Shown: positions 49,622 through 58,949, counted from the stretch's first letter. The stretch: DNA of 64,000 nucleotides from Sphingobium sp052327305 (GCF_052327305.1 NZ_CP182486.1:1984001-2048000), one strand, 5' to 3'. The notes: generated by a model from the letters alone, not told the origin. Program-made: numbers and translations.

Positions 49622-50764
49622 ATGAGGAAAGCGACGAAGACGGCCACGCTGGCCCTAGCTGCGACAGTGTCCCTGATGGCTCTTTCGGCCTGTGGTGGCG
49701 ACGGTGCGGGCACAGCGAACGAGTCGGCAGCCGCGACCAATGAGGCTCGCGCACCTGACGGTCGCAAATATCTCTCGCAACCCCTGGTCACTGAGATTTT
49801 CACCGCCGATCCCTCCGCGCATGTGTGGGGAGACGGCAAGATTTACGTCTATCCCAGCCATGACATCGAAGCGAACATCACCAACGATGATCTGGGCAAT
49901 CAATATGCCATGCGTGATTACCGCGTGCTGCGGATGGACCGCATCGGCGGCCCGGTCACGATCGGTCCGGTCGCGCTGGATGTGAAGGATGTGCCCTGGG
50001 CGTCTCAGCAGATGTGGGCGCCTGACGCGGCCTATAAGGACGGCACATATTATCTCTATTTCCCGGCTCGCGACAAAACCAAGGACAAGAACGGCCTTGG
50101 CAAGTTCATGGTCGGCGTTGCGACATCTAAGGACCCGATGGGCCCGTTCAAGGCGGAGCCCAAGCCAATCGAGGGTGCCTTCTCGATGGACCCGGCAGTG
50201 TTCACTGACGCGGACGGCAAGAGCTACATGTATTTCGGCGGCATCTGGGGCGGCCAGCTCCAGCGCTGGAAGGACGGGAAGTTTGATCCCAACGGCAGCG
50301 ATACCGATCTGATGCAGGACGACAAGCCGGCGCTGTCCGGCAAGGTGGCGCTGCTCAATCCGGACATGAAGTCCCTGGCGGAAAAGCCGCGCGACGCGGT
50401 AATTCTCGACGAGAAGGGCAAGCCCGTACTTGGCGGGGACCATGATCGCCGCTTCTTCGAGGCGAGCTGGGTCTTCAAGAAGGACGGCAAATATTACTAC
50501 ACCTACTCGACCGGCGACACGCACTTCCTGAACTACGCGATCGGTGACAATCCCTACGGTCCCTTCACCTTCAAGGGGCATATCATGAAGCCGGTGCAGG
50601 GCTGGACCACGCATCACTCGATCGTCGAGCATGGCGGCAAATGGTGGCTCTTCTATGCCGACACCCAACTCTCGAATAAAAATCACCTGCGCAGCGTCAA
50701 GGTGACGGAGCTCAAGTTCAATCCCGACGGGACGATCCCGACCATCGATCCGTTCGTGGACTGA
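49622..50764 (+). CDS. GH43 family glycoside hydrolase, lipoprotein
   Basis: A 380-residue beta-xylosidase/alpha-arabinofuranosidase-type enzyme. Lipobox LSAC (Cys24) follows a signal helix. The five-bladed GH43 propeller is seen with candidate catalytic acids in TADPSAHVW (Asp63, base), FSMDPAVFTDADGKSYMYF (Asp) and RRFFEASWVFKKDGKYYYTYS (Glu). It should cleave xylosyl or arabinosyl ends of oligosaccharides in the periplasm or on the outer membrane. No carbohydrate-binding module. xylB starts 6 bases after its stop, so it leads a GH43-xylB-xylA operon. Xylosidase versus arabinosidase cannot be decided by reading. Confidence 0.9.
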   Translation: MRKATKTATLALAATVSLMALSACGGDGAGTANESAAATNEARAPDGRKYLSQPLVTEIFTADPSAHVWGDGKIYVYPSHDIEANITNDDLGNQYAMRDYRVLRMDRIGGPVTIGPVALDVKDVPWASQQMWAPDAAYKDGTYYLYFPARDKTKDKNGLGKFMVGVATSKDPMGPFKAEPKPIEGAFSMDPAVFTDADGKSYMYFGGIWGGQLQRWKDGKFDPNGSDTDLMQDDKPALSGKVALLNPDMKSLAEKPRDAVILDEKGKPVLGGDHDRRFFEASWVFKKDGKYYYTYSTGDTHFLNYAIGDNPYGPFTFKGHIMKPVQGWTTHHSIVEHGGKWWLFYADTQLSNKNHLRSVKVTELKFNPDGTIPTIDPFVD

Positions 50765-50770
50765 GCGCGC

Positions 50771-52219
50771 ATGTTTCTTGGCATTGATATTGGCACTTCG
50801 GGCGTAAAAGCGGTCGTGCTCGACGAGCACGGCGCGCTGGTTACACAAGGCACGGCGGCGCTGACCGTTCAGCGTCCGCAGCCGCTCTGGTCGGAGCAGG
50901 ATCCCGAAGCATGGTGGCAGGCAACGGTGGCGGCGGTCCTTTCGATCGACCCCGCCGTCCGTCGCGCTGTGCGGGGCATTGGCCTCGCCGGCCAGATGCA
51001 TGGGGCGACGCTGCTCGGAAGCGACGATAAGCCGCTCCGGCCGGCGATCCTCTGGAATGACGGCCGTTCCGCCGCCGAATGTGCCGCGCTTGAAGCGGAA
51101 ACGAGCGCTTTCCGCGACGTGGGCGGCAATATCGTCATGCCGGGCTTCACTGCGCCCAAGCTTGCCTGGGTGCGCGGCCATGAGCCGCAGCTCTTCCAGG
51201 CGGTTCGCACGGTTCTGCTGCCCAAGGATTATGTTCGCCTGCGCCTGACCGGTGAGAAGGCCAGCGACATGTCCGACGCGGCGGGAACTCTGTGGCTGGA
51301 CGTTGCCAAGCGTGACTGGAGCGACGCGCTGCTTGCCGCGACCGGGCTATCGCGTGAGCACATGCCGCGTCTCGTCGAAGGCACGGATGTTACCGGCACG
51401 CTGCTGCCGGATGTCGCTTCGCTTTTCGGCATGGGTGAAGTGCCTGTGGCCGGCGGCGCCAGCGACAATGCAGGCGGCGCGGCGGGCGTGGGCGTGGTGA
51501 AGGACGGGCAGGGGCTGCTCTCGCTCGGAACGTCGGGCGTTATTTTCGTCGCGACGCAGGACTTCCGGCCTAATCCGGCCCGTGCGGTTCACGCTTTCTG
51601 TCACTGCCTTCCTAATCTGTGGCACCAGATGTCCGTGCATCTTTCGGCTGCATCCTGCATCGACTGGGTGGCACGGCTTACTGGCGCGGCCGGGGCGGCA
51701 GATCTCTTCGCACGGGCAGAAGCGGCAGGGCCGGCAAGTGGGCCAGAGCTGTTCCTTCCTTATCTCTCCGGCGAGCGCACGCCACATAATGATGCGGAAG
51801 TGCGCGGCGCCTTCCTCCGCCTCGACAATGATACGACGCCGCAGCGTCTTGCCCAAGCCGTGCTGGAAGGAGTCGCGTTCGCGCTCGCTGACGGCTTGGA
51901 TGCGCTGCGCGACGCAGGAACCTCGCTCGATCATCTTGCGGTGATCGGCGGCGGCGCGCGGTCGCGCTATTGGGGCGAGACGATCGCTGCCGCGCTCGAT
52001 GTGAACCTCGTCTATCTCAAGGGCGGCGAAGTCGGCCCAGCGCTGGGCGCCGCGCGGCTCGCGCAGCTGGCCGTCGATGGCGGCGTTGCGTCAGACATCT
52101 GCGCCGCACCACCGGTTTCACACACAGTTGAGCCGGACCGCGATCTGGTCGATCGCCTTGCGCCGAAACTCGCGGCTTTCCGTGACACCTATCCTCGCAT
52201 CACTCCAAGGAACCATTGA
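50771..52219 (+). CDS. xylB: Xylulokinase
   Basis: Phosphorylates D-xylulose to xylulose 5-phosphate for the pentose phosphate pathway. The 482-residue FGGY-family kinase starts FLGIDIGTSGVKAVVLDEHG (phosphate-1 loop) and shows GLAGQMHGATLLGSDD, the XylB-specific MHG, the catalytic Asp in VAGGASDNAGGAAGVG, and IGGGARSRYWGETIAAALDV for adenosine binding. It lies 6 bases after GH43 and 3 bases before xylA. Confidence 0.96.
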   Translation: MFLGIDIGTSGVKAVVLDEHGALVTQGTAALTVQRPQPLWSEQDPEAWWQATVAAVLSIDPAVRRAVRGIGLAGQMHGATLLGSDDKPLRPAILWNDGRSAAECAALEAETSAFRDVGGNIVMPGFTAPKLAWVRGHEPQLFQAVRTVLLPKDYVRLRLTGEKASDMSDAAGTLWLDVAKRDWSDALLAATGLSREHMPRLVEGTDVTGTLLPDVASLFGMGEVPVAGGASDNAGGAAGVGVVKDGQGLLSLGTSGVIFVATQDFRPNPARAVHAFCHCLPNLWHQMSVHLSAASCIDWVARLTGAAGAADLFARAEAAGPASGPELFLPYLSGERTPHNDAEVRGAFLRLDNDTTPQRLAQAVLEGVAFALADGLDALRDAGTSLDHLAVIGGGARSRYWGETIAAALDVNLVYLKGGEVGPALGAARLAQLAVDGGVASDICAAPPVSHTVEPDRDLVDRLAPKLAAFRDTYPRITPRNH

Positions 52220-52222
52220 ATC

Positions 52223-53533
52223 ATGGCTACCGATTTCTTCGCTGATATTCCGCAGATCCGTTATGAAGGCCCGGACAGCACGAACGAGCTTGCCTATCGT
52301 TTTTACGACAAGGACAAGGTGGTTCTGGGCAAGCGGATGGAAGATCATCTCCGCTTCGCGATCTGCTTCTGGCACACCTTCTGCTGGCCAGGCAGCGACG
52401 TGTTCGGTGGGGGCACCTTCGGCCGTCCGTGGCATGCCGGTGCGAATGACAGCGCGGCCGCTCGCCAGAAGCGCGAAGTCGCGTTCGATTTCTTCACGAA
52501 GATGGATGTGCCCTACTACTGCTTCCACGATGTGGACGTGATGGCGGACGCGCACAATGTCGCCGAGCATCGCAACTATCTCGCCGAGGCGGTCGACCAT
52601 CTCGAGGCGCTGCAGGCCTCTTCGGGCCGCAAGCTGCTCTGGGGCACGGCCAATCTGTTCAGTCACCCCCGCTTCGCCGCGGGCGGCGCGACCAACCCCG
52701 ACCCGGAGGTTTACGCCTTCGCTGCGCTTCAGGTGCGTGATGCGCTGGAAGCAACGCTGCGTCTGGGCGGCGAGAACTATGTGCTCTGGGGCGGCCGCGA
52801 GGGCTACGAGACGCTCCTCAACACCGACCTCAAGCGCGAGCTGGACAATTTCGGCCGGTTCCTGAGCCTGGTTGTGGAGCACAAGCATAAGATCGGCTTC
52901 AAAGGCACGATCCTCATCGAGCCCAAGCCGCACGAGCCCACCAAGCATCAGTACGACTTCGACACTGCGACGGTTTATGGCTTCCTCAAGCGCTACGGCC
53001 TTGAGAATGAAGTGTGCGTCAACATCGAGGCGAACCACGCGACGCTCGCGGGCCATACCTTCGAGCATGAACTTGCGACAGCCAACGCGCTCGGCATCTT
53101 CGGCTCGATCGACGCCAATCGCGGCGACCACCAGAATGGCTGGGATACCGACCAGTTCCCCAACAGCGTGGAAGAGCTGACGCTTGCCATGATTGAGGTC
53201 ATCCGTGCTGGTGGCTTCACCACGGGCGGGTTCAACTTCGATTCCAAGGTTCGCCGTCAGTCGAACGATGCCGTGGATCTGTTCTACGGCCATATTGGCG
53301 GTATCGACACCGTGGCGAAGGGTCTTCTAAACGCGGCAGCGATCATCGAGGATGGCCGTGTCGATGCGATCAAGGCCGAGCGTTATGCCGGCTGGGACGG
53401 CGCGTTCGGCAAGCAGGTGCAGGGCCTCGATCTGGCCGGCATCGCCGATCTCGCGGTTGAGAAGGCCGTCGATCCCAAGCACAAGTCCGGTCGGCAGGAG
53501 CGGATCGAGAACCTCATCAATCGCTTCATTTAA
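52223..53533 (+). CDS. xylA: Xylose isomerase
   Basis: Converts D-xylose to D-xylulose. The 436-residue group II enzyme has catalytic and metal sites in FHDVDVMADAHNVAEH, NYVLWGGREGYETLLNTD, LIEPKPHEPTKHQYDFD and NIEANHATLAGHTFEHEL. WRM-like ATVYGFLKRYGL and DANRGDHQNGWDTDQFP complete the signature. It closes the GH43-xylB-xylA operon. Xylose here therefore uses the isomerase route rather than a dehydratase (Weimberg) route. Confidence 0.97.
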   Translation: MATDFFADIPQIRYEGPDSTNELAYRFYDKDKVVLGKRMEDHLRFAICFWHTFCWPGSDVFGGGTFGRPWHAGANDSAAARQKREVAFDFFTKMDVPYYCFHDVDVMADAHNVAEHRNYLAEAVDHLEALQASSGRKLLWGTANLFSHPRFAAGGATNPDPEVYAFAALQVRDALEATLRLGGENYVLWGGREGYETLLNTDLKRELDNFGRFLSLVVEHKHKIGFKGTILIEPKPHEPTKHQYDFDTATVYGFLKRYGLENEVCVNIEANHATLAGHTFEHELATANALGIFGSIDANRGDHQNGWDTDQFPNSVEELTLAMIEVIRAGGFTTGGFNFDSKVRRQSNDAVDLFYGHIGGIDTVAKGLLNAAAIIEDGRVDAIKAERYAGWDGAFGKQVQGLDLAGIADLAVEKAVDPKHKSGRQERIENLINRFI

Positions 53534-53884
53534 ACGCGTGCTGCCGGCTGCGGCAGCTTAGCAGACGGGGCGGCGCGGGATGAAAGACATCTCCGTCGCC
53601 CTGTTTGTCTTTCGGGTCGGTCGGCTCTTCGCGATCTGGCTGCGCTGCTTGCGGAAAAGTCTGACACTGACATCATTATGTCGTGTGTTCCGCTCAAAGA
53701 ACCAGTGAGAATCTGTGGCTATCGACAAGCGATCTTGCCGGGTCGCGGATTTGTGCAATTGCATGGTTTGCGCCATGAGCTTTATCGTGCTGTGTGAGAC
53801 AGAAAAATCTTCGATAATCCGAGCGACTTGAAGATTTTCATCTTGCGTCCCATTTTGTCTGAGTTAAAAAGAAGAGGTTAGATT
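53534..53884. promoter_or_regulatory. Regulatory region between xylA and the semialdehyde dehydrogenase
   Basis: A 351-base AT-richer gap without a gene. It holds a small GCTGCCG/CGGCAGC hairpin just after xylA (about 53541-53557), palindromes GACAT-CATT-ATGTC (53669-53682) and TGCAATTGCA (53754-53763), and a longer inverted repeat at 53804-53838. Any of the last three could be the binding site of the FadR-type regulator encoded downstream. Confidence 0.6.
53804..53838 (+). promoter_or_regulatory. Inverted repeat upstream of the dehydrogenase gene
   Basis: AAAATCTTC and GAAGATTTT form a perfect 9-base stem around a 17-base loop, ending 46 bases before the start codon. This low-GC repeat stands out locally and may be an operator or an mRNA leader hairpin. 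Confidence 0.55.
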
Positions 53885-55465
53885 ATGATCGATGGTGCAA
53901 TGCTGATCGGCGCTCAAGCGCGCCAGGCTCCCGAGCGTTTCACTTCGGTCGATCCGTCTTCCGGCAATGGGTTGTCTCCCGACTTCTCATCGGCCGGTCC
54001 CGCGGCGGTCGGCGCAGCCTGCACACTCGCCGCCGCCGCGGCTCCTGTTTATGCCGCGACGGACCCTGAGACACGAGCCGCCTTTCTCGAAGGTATTGCT
54101 CAGGCGATCCTGGATATCGGTGACGACCTCATCGCACGTGCAATGACCGAGACCGGTTTGCCGCGCGCGCGTCTGGAAGGCGAGCGTGGCCGTACCGTGG
54201 GTCAGCTTCGCCTCTTCGCAAGCGTTGTGCGTCAGGGTGACTGGCTGGATGCCACGATCGATCCCGCACTTCCGGATCGTCAGCCTCTTCCCCGTCCGGA
54301 CCTCCGCCGCATCAATCTGCCCGTCGGCCCTGTCGCAGTGTTCGGCGCCTCCAACTTTCCGCTCGCCTTCTCTGTCGCTGGTGGCGACACAGCCTCGGCG
54401 CTGGCAGCCGGCTGCCCGGTCGTTGTGAAGGGTCATCCCGCTCATCCAGGTACGGGCGAACTCGTCGCGCGCGCAATCGTCAAGGCTGTCGCTGAAGCGG
54501 GCTTGCCCGAGGGCGTGTTTTCCTATCTTCCCGGCGCGACCAATGCGCTGGGCGAGGCTCTGGTCGCCGATCCGCACATCAAGGCCGTGGGCTTTACCGG
54601 TTCGCGCGGGGGCGGCATTGCTCTTTCCCGTATCGCGGCGTCGCGTCCGGAACCCATTCCGGTCTACGCGGAGATGTCGAGCATCAATCCGGTGATCCTC
54701 ATGCCTGCAGCCCTGGCGGCACGGGGCAAGGATATTGCCGTAGCCTATGTGCAGTCTCTAACCATGGGTGCGGGCCAGTTCTGCACCAATCCCGGCCTTG
54801 TTCTCGCGATCGATTCGCCCGAACTCGACGCTTTCGTGGCGGCTGCTGGCGAGGCGCTGACAGGTTCCCCTGCGCTGACCATGCTGACTCCCGGCATCCA
54901 TGCCAGCTTCGAGAAGGGCGTCGGTGCGCTGGCGGGCCATGCCGATGTGCGTACCGTCGCGCGCGGGCAGGATGCGAGCGCGGTCAATCAGGCCGTCGGA
55001 GCGATCTTCGAGACCACGGCAGAGCAGTTTCTTGCCGATCCGGCGCTGGGTCATGAGGTGTTCGGTTCCTCGTCCGTGGTTGTGCGCTGTCGCGATCTGG
55101 CCCAACTGACCCAGGTTATCGCAGGCATGGAAGGCCAACTCACGGCGACGCTTCAGCTTGATCCTGCCGACGAGGCGGATGCCAAGCCCCTGGTGGCGGC
55201 ACTGGTTGATCGTGTCGGTCGCATTCTCGCCAATGGCTGGCCGACAGGCGTGGAAGTCTCTCCGGCCATGGTTCATGGCGGTCCGTTCCCGGCGACCAGC
55301 GATACGCGCACGACCTCTGTTGGCACGCTTGCGATCGCCCGCTTCCTGCGACCGGTCTGCTTCCAGAACTTGCCCGCCAGCTTGCTGCCGGATGCCGTCG
55401 CAGACTCCAATCCCTGGGGCATTGCGCGCCGTCTCGACGGCAAGCGTGAGGCATCGCCGAGATAG
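53885..55465 (+). CDS. Alpha-ketoglutarate semialdehyde (2,5-dioxopentanoate) dehydrogenase
   Basis: A 526-residue aldehyde dehydrogenase of the branch that oxidises 2,5-dioxopentanoate to 2-oxoglutarate. Catalytic Cys300 is in TMGAGQFCTNPG, Glu263 in PVYAEMSSINPV, and VKGHPAHPGTGELVA with AVGFTGSRGGG are NADP-site regions of this branch. It ends oxidative routes for pentoses (Weimberg), hexarates or hydroxyproline. The partner dehydratases are not in the window, so the substrate source is open; galacturonate/glucarate or arabinose oxidation are candidates. ATG 53885 follows AGAGG. The FadR-type regulator gene comes 63 bases downstream. Confidence 0.88.
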   Translation: MIDGAMLIGAQARQAPERFTSVDPSSGNGLSPDFSSAGPAAVGAACTLAAAAAPVYAATDPETRAAFLEGIAQAILDIGDDLIARAMTETGLPRARLEGERGRTVGQLRLFASVVRQGDWLDATIDPALPDRQPLPRPDLRRINLPVGPVAVFGASNFPLAFSVAGGDTASALAAGCPVVVKGHPAHPGTGELVARAIVKAVAEAGLPEGVFSYLPGATNALGEALVADPHIKAVGFTGSRGGGIALSRIAASRPEPIPVYAEMSSINPVILMPAALAARGKDIAVAYVQSLTMGAGQFCTNPGLVLAIDSPELDAFVAAAGEALTGSPALTMLTPGIHASFEKGVGALAGHADVRTVARGQDASAVNQAVGAIFETTAEQFLADPALGHEVFGSSSVVVRCRDLAQLTQVIAGMEGQLTATLQLDPADEADAKPLVAALVDRVGRILANGWPTGVEVSPAMVHGGPFPATSDTRTTSVGTLAIARFLRPVCFQNLPASLLPDAVADSNPWGIARRLDGKREASPR

Positions 55466-55528
55466 ATTGCTTGCGCTCACCACCTTGAAGCTGGCACTAG
55501 TGCCGGCTTCAAGGGAGGGGAGAGAAAT

Positions 55529-56239
55529 TTGGCCGAGCGAGTGGTGACGTCCCGACGAATTCACGGCACAGTTGCTCGTGCCCTAGGTATCGAGATTGTC
55601 AGCGGAATGCGCCAACCTGGCGATGTGCTGGGGGGCGAAATAGAAGCGAGCGATGCTCTTGGCATTTCTCGCACGGCCTATCGGGAAGCGATCCGCATAT
55701 TAGCCGCCAAGGGCCTCGTCGAGAGCCGCCCCAAGGCCGGCACCCGCGTTATGCCACGGACCCGCTGGAACCTCCTGGATCCTGATGTGCTGGCCTGGGC
55801 ATTCGATGGCGAGCCTCCTTTCAATTTCGTCCGAGATCTCTTCGAGCTCCGCAGTGTCATCGAGCCTGCGGCCTGCGCCTTCGCCGCGCTTCGGCGTGAT
55901 GAGGCGGACTTGAACGAGATGCGTGAAGCGCTGCAATCGATGGGCAATCATGGCCTTGCGACGCCGGAAGGGCGAGCGGCGGATCAGCGCTTTCACCGCG
56001 CCATCTTGGCTGCGGCACGCAATGAGCCGCTTGGCGTTCTGGCAAGTTCCGTAGGAGCGGCCGTCAGTTGGACGACGGTTTTCAAGGAGCGTCGCTGGGC
56101 CTTGCCGCGCGATCCGTTGCCCGATCACATCGCAGTGTTCAAGGCGATCGAGGCGGGTGACGCCGACGCAGCTGGTCAGGCAATGCGCGAGCTTTTGCGT
56201 CTTGCGCTGGCGGACATGGATCTGCCCCGCAAGGGCTGA
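55529..56239 (+). CDS. FadR-subfamily GntR transcription regulator
   Basis: A 236-residue repressor. The N-terminal winged helix (about 8-75) has VARALGIEIVSGMRQPGDVL and ISRTAYREAIRILAAKGLVESRPKAGTRV, the GntR recognition region. The C-terminal FCD helical domain (about 95-225) shows LFELRSVIEPAACAFAALRR and DQRFHRAILAAARNEPLGVL, with FCD metal/ligand histidines (RFHRAI, DHIAVF). Such regulators sense sugar acids; relatives include ExuR/UxuR-like and galactonate repressors. It likely controls the hexuronate operon and its dehydrogenase neighbour. TTG 55529 is preceded by GGAGGGGAGAG. It is convergent with the SGNH gene, 11 bases apart. Confidence 0.9.
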   Translation: MAERVVTSRRIHGTVARALGIEIVSGMRQPGDVLGGEIEASDALGISRTAYREAIRILAAKGLVESRPKAGTRVMPRTRWNLLDPDVLAWAFDGEPPFNFVRDLFELRSVIEPAACAFAALRRDEADLNEMREALQSMGNHGLATPEGRAADQRFHRAILAAARNEPLGVLASSVGAAVSWTTVFKERRWALPRDPLPDHIAVFKAIEAGDADAAGQAMRELLRLALADMDLPRKG

Positions 56240-56250
56240 GGGCGCCGACC

Positions 56251-57462
56251 TCAGCGAAAACGTTCGAGCGGTATTGCCTTTGCCATGGCCTCGTACCCCA
56301 GTCTGCCGGGGTGAAGGCCGTCGCCACTGTCGAGCTCCGCTTTCATGACGTCCGGTCGAGCCGGGTCGCGCAGTGCCTTGTCAAAGTCGATGACGCTGTC
56401 GAAATGGCCCGGCGTCCTGATCCATGCGTTGATCGCCTGACGTGCGCGTTCGCTTTCGGCGGTCGGGTGATAATAGCTGTTGCTCATGAACGGCAGGATC
56501 GTACCGCCATGCACTTTCAGCCCCCTCGCATGGGCGCGGTCGATGATTTGACGGTAAGCACTGGTGATGTCGGTAACGAGCGCCGAAAATTGTTCAGTCG
56601 TCGCGGGCTTGTCGCGGCCAAGCACGCCCAGATCGTTGATGCCCTCAAGCAGGATCACATGGCGGACGCCGGACTGGGAGAGAACATCAGCGTCCAGCCG
56701 GGCGAGGGCGTTTGGACCCAAACCGTCCAGCAGCACGCGATTGCCCCCGATGCCCTGATTGATCACGGCGACCTTGCCGCCCAGCCTCCGGGCGAAAAAG
56801 TCCGTCCAGCGTGTGTTTTCGTTCGCCTTGACGCCGAACCCATCGGTGATGGAATCGCCTAGCGTCACGATGCCGCCCGGCTGCGCGCACCGCTGCACTT
56901 CCACAGCCGAAAGGAAGAACCAGTGGTCTGTTCGCTCCGCTCCGAACATGTCGGTGGCGGCGGGGTCTGCGTCCTTTAGCGTGTAGGATGTCGCGCGTGA
57001 GCCGGGGTGCGAGGTCTGCACCTGCGGAGCCTGTGCGATCCGCAGCGTGATCGCGAGATCGGCAAAGGGCGCCCCATCCAGACTCACGGGATCGCTCAAC
57101 CATTCCGCGCCGGGAGGAATGGCGACGGCGGCTTTGCCGGAGAAATGCAGGGGTCGGAGTGAACCGGGCACAATTCGCGCCGTGGCATTATCGGCGGAGC
57201 GAGCAATTGTGGCATGGCTGATACGGAGCGGGGCCTGACCGAAACGGTTAGACAGGCGAACACGAAAACGGTTCCCACCGGTCGAGAGGCGAATGACCTG
57301 TCTCAGCGTTGCGTCGCTTAGGCTGGTCGCCGGCAGCGCGTTCTGCTGGTCCGGGATCATTTGCGAGGAACCCCAGCTCGCCTGAAAGGCACATTCCCGC
57401 GCACCGGCAGGTGCCCATGCCACAAGCCCAGTGATAACCACCAATTTCGTCAGCGCGCGCAT
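56251..57462 (-). CDS. Exported SGNH/GDSL esterase with N-terminal beta domain
   Basis: A 403-residue exported hydrolase. A signal peptide (cleavage about 21, PAGA) precedes a beta-sandwich domain (about 25-195; RFRVRLSNRFGQAPLRISH), then the SGNH domain: block I GDSITDGFGV (nucleophile Ser), GIGGNRVLLDG (Gly/Asn), LEGINDLG and the last block DSGDGLHPGRLGY (Asp-His). This two-domain layout is common for carbohydrate esterases. In this locus a role as acetylxylan or other xylan-side-chain esterase is likely but inferred. It follows uxuB by 47 bases as the last gene of the hexuronate operon. Confidence 0.85.
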   Translation of the reverse strand: MRALTKLVVITGLVAWAPAGARECAFQASWGSSQMIPDQQNALPATSLSDATLRQVIRLSTGGNRFRVRLSNRFGQAPLRISHATIARSADNATARIVPGSLRPLHFSGKAAVAIPPGAEWLSDPVSLDGAPFADLAITLRIAQAPQVQTSHPGSRATSYTLKDADPAATDMFGAERTDHWFFLSAVEVQRCAQPGGIVTLGDSITDGFGVKANENTRWTDFFARRLGGKVAVINQGIGGNRVLLDGLGPNALARLDADVLSQSGVRHVILLEGINDLGVLGRDKPATTEQFSALVTDITSAYRQIIDRAHARGLKVHGGTILPFMSNSYYHPTAESERARQAINAWIRTPGHFDSVIDFDKALRDPARPDVMKAELDSGDGLHPGRLGYEAMAKAIPLERFR

Positions 57463-57509
57463 ATCTATCCCCTCGGATCGTGGTTTCTCTCAGTCTGACC
57501 GAGGTCCGA

Positions 57510-58949
57510 TCATGCCAAGGTGCCGACCCGAAGAATCGCCGCTCTTGCACCCTCTTGTTCCAAAATCTCGAGATACTCGGCGATCTTTGCTTGCGCCTTC
57601 TCGTCAAGCTCCACGCCCAGCACCGAAAGCAACGCCGCCGGCCCGCCTTTGCTCGCCTCAGCCAGGCTGTCGGCGATCGGGTCATCGACGAGAAACGCCT
57701 GCCCTGCGTCCGTCTTTCCGGCTTGCCAGCGCATCCACGCCGCGACACCCAGAGCGAGGGCATCGACCTCTTCGCCCTTGGCCCTGCGATCCCGGACGGT
57801 CGCGAGAAGCCGTTGCGGCAGTTTCTGCGATCCATCCATCGCGATTTGTCTCGTCCGATGTTGAAGCGCCGGATTTGAAAAGCGGGCCATCAGTTTGGCG
57901 CGATAGGCGGGGATATCCAGCCCCGGCGGTGGGATGAGTGTGGTCTCCGCTTCGTCCCACAGCGCCTCGACGAAGCGTCTTCCCGTATCGCGCGCGACGA
58001 ACTCATGAACGAACTGGTCGCCAGCAAGCCCGCCCAGATAAGCAATGGCGGAATGTGCTCCGTTCAGTAGCCTGAGCTTCGCCATCTCCCACGGCGCGAT
58101 CTCGCTTGCGAGCTGCACGCCGAGCGCTTCAAAGTCGGGTCGCTCGCCGCTGAACCTGTCCTCGATCACCCATTGCAAAAAGGGTTCGGCTTTCACCATT
58201 GCCTGATCTTCCAGCCCCAGCCGGTCGACCAGCGCGCCGATATCCTCCGGCGTCGTCGCCGGCACGATGCGATCGATCATCGTTGCGGGGAAGGCGATGG
58301 TCTGGTCGATCCAGCTGGCCAGATCGGTATCATGGGCGCTCGCCATGGCGAGCACTGCTTCGCGCAGCAGATGGCCATTATCGGGAAGATTGTCGCACGA
58401 AACAACGGTAATCGGGGACAGCCCTTGCGCCCGCCGCTTCGCTAGGCCTGCAACGATAAAGCCCGCCGCAGTGCGGGGCGCGTCGAGCGAGGAGAGATCG
58501 TGAGCGACATCGGGATCGTCGCGCAACAGGCCGCCCGCTGTCCGGTCCAGCTTATATCCCTTTTCGGTAATGGTGAGCGTGACGAGGTGCGTGTCCGGCG
58601 CAGCGATTGCGGCAATCACTGCTTGCGGGTTCTCAGGGGCGACCAGCACGTCGCGCACTGCGCCGATGATCCGTGCGGTTTCGGCCGTCCCGTCTCGTAC
58701 CACCACAGTATAGAGGCCGTCCTGCGGAACCAGCTGATCCCGGACTCCAGCGGAACGCAGCGAGACACCCGTGACGCCCCACCGCATATCGCCGCTTGTC
58801 AGAGCGTCGTCGAACACCACGGCCTGGTGCGCCCGGTGGAAGGCGCCGATACCAAGATGTACGACGCCTTGCCGCACCGCTGACCGATCATAGGACGGGC
58901 GAGCAACGTCTGGAGGCAATTGGTCCAGAGTGCGGGTGGAAAGTCTCAT
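57510..58949 (-). CDS. uxuB: Fructuronate reductase (mannitol dehydrogenase family)
   Basis: Reduces D-fructuronate to D-mannonate with NADH. The 479-residue long-chain polyol dehydrogenase has VVHLGIGAFHRAHQAVVFDD (nucleotide-binding start), SCDNLPDNGHLLREAV (SCDN motif) and catalytic Lys-containing MVKAEPFLQWVIED, then LRLLNGAHSAIAYLG. Mannitol dehydrogenase is the alternative within the family, but flanking manD and uxaC decide for fructuronate reductase. Its start overlaps the uxaC stop by four bases (ATGA at 58946-58949). Confidence 0.92.
   Translation of the reverse strand: MRLSTRTLDQLPPDVARPSYDRSAVRQGVVHLGIGAFHRAHQAVVFDDALTSGDMRWGVTGVSLRSAGVRDQLVPQDGLYTVVVRDGTAETARIIGAVRDVLVAPENPQAVIAAIAAPDTHLVTLTITEKGYKLDRTAGGLLRDDPDVAHDLSSLDAPRTAAGFIVAGLAKRRAQGLSPITVVSCDNLPDNGHLLREAVLAMASAHDTDLASWIDQTIAFPATMIDRIVPATTPEDIGALVDRLGLEDQAMVKAEPFLQWVIEDRFSGERPDFEALGVQLASEIAPWEMAKLRLLNGAHSAIAYLGGLAGDQFVHEFVARDTGRRFVEALWDEAETTLIPPPGLDIPAYRAKLMARFSNPALQHRTRQIAMDGSQKLPQRLLATVRDRRAKGEEVDALALGVAAWMRWQAGKTDAGQAFLVDDPIADSLAEASKGGPAALLSVLGVELDEKAQAKIAEYLEILEQEGARAAILRVGTLA

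Noticed and set aside
49622..55465. Reading the locus as a Weimberg (oxidative) xylose pathway because of the semialdehyde dehydrogenase
   Set aside because: xylA and xylB are present, and no xylose dehydrogenase, xylonate dehydratase or 2-keto-3-deoxyxylonate dehydratase is visible here.
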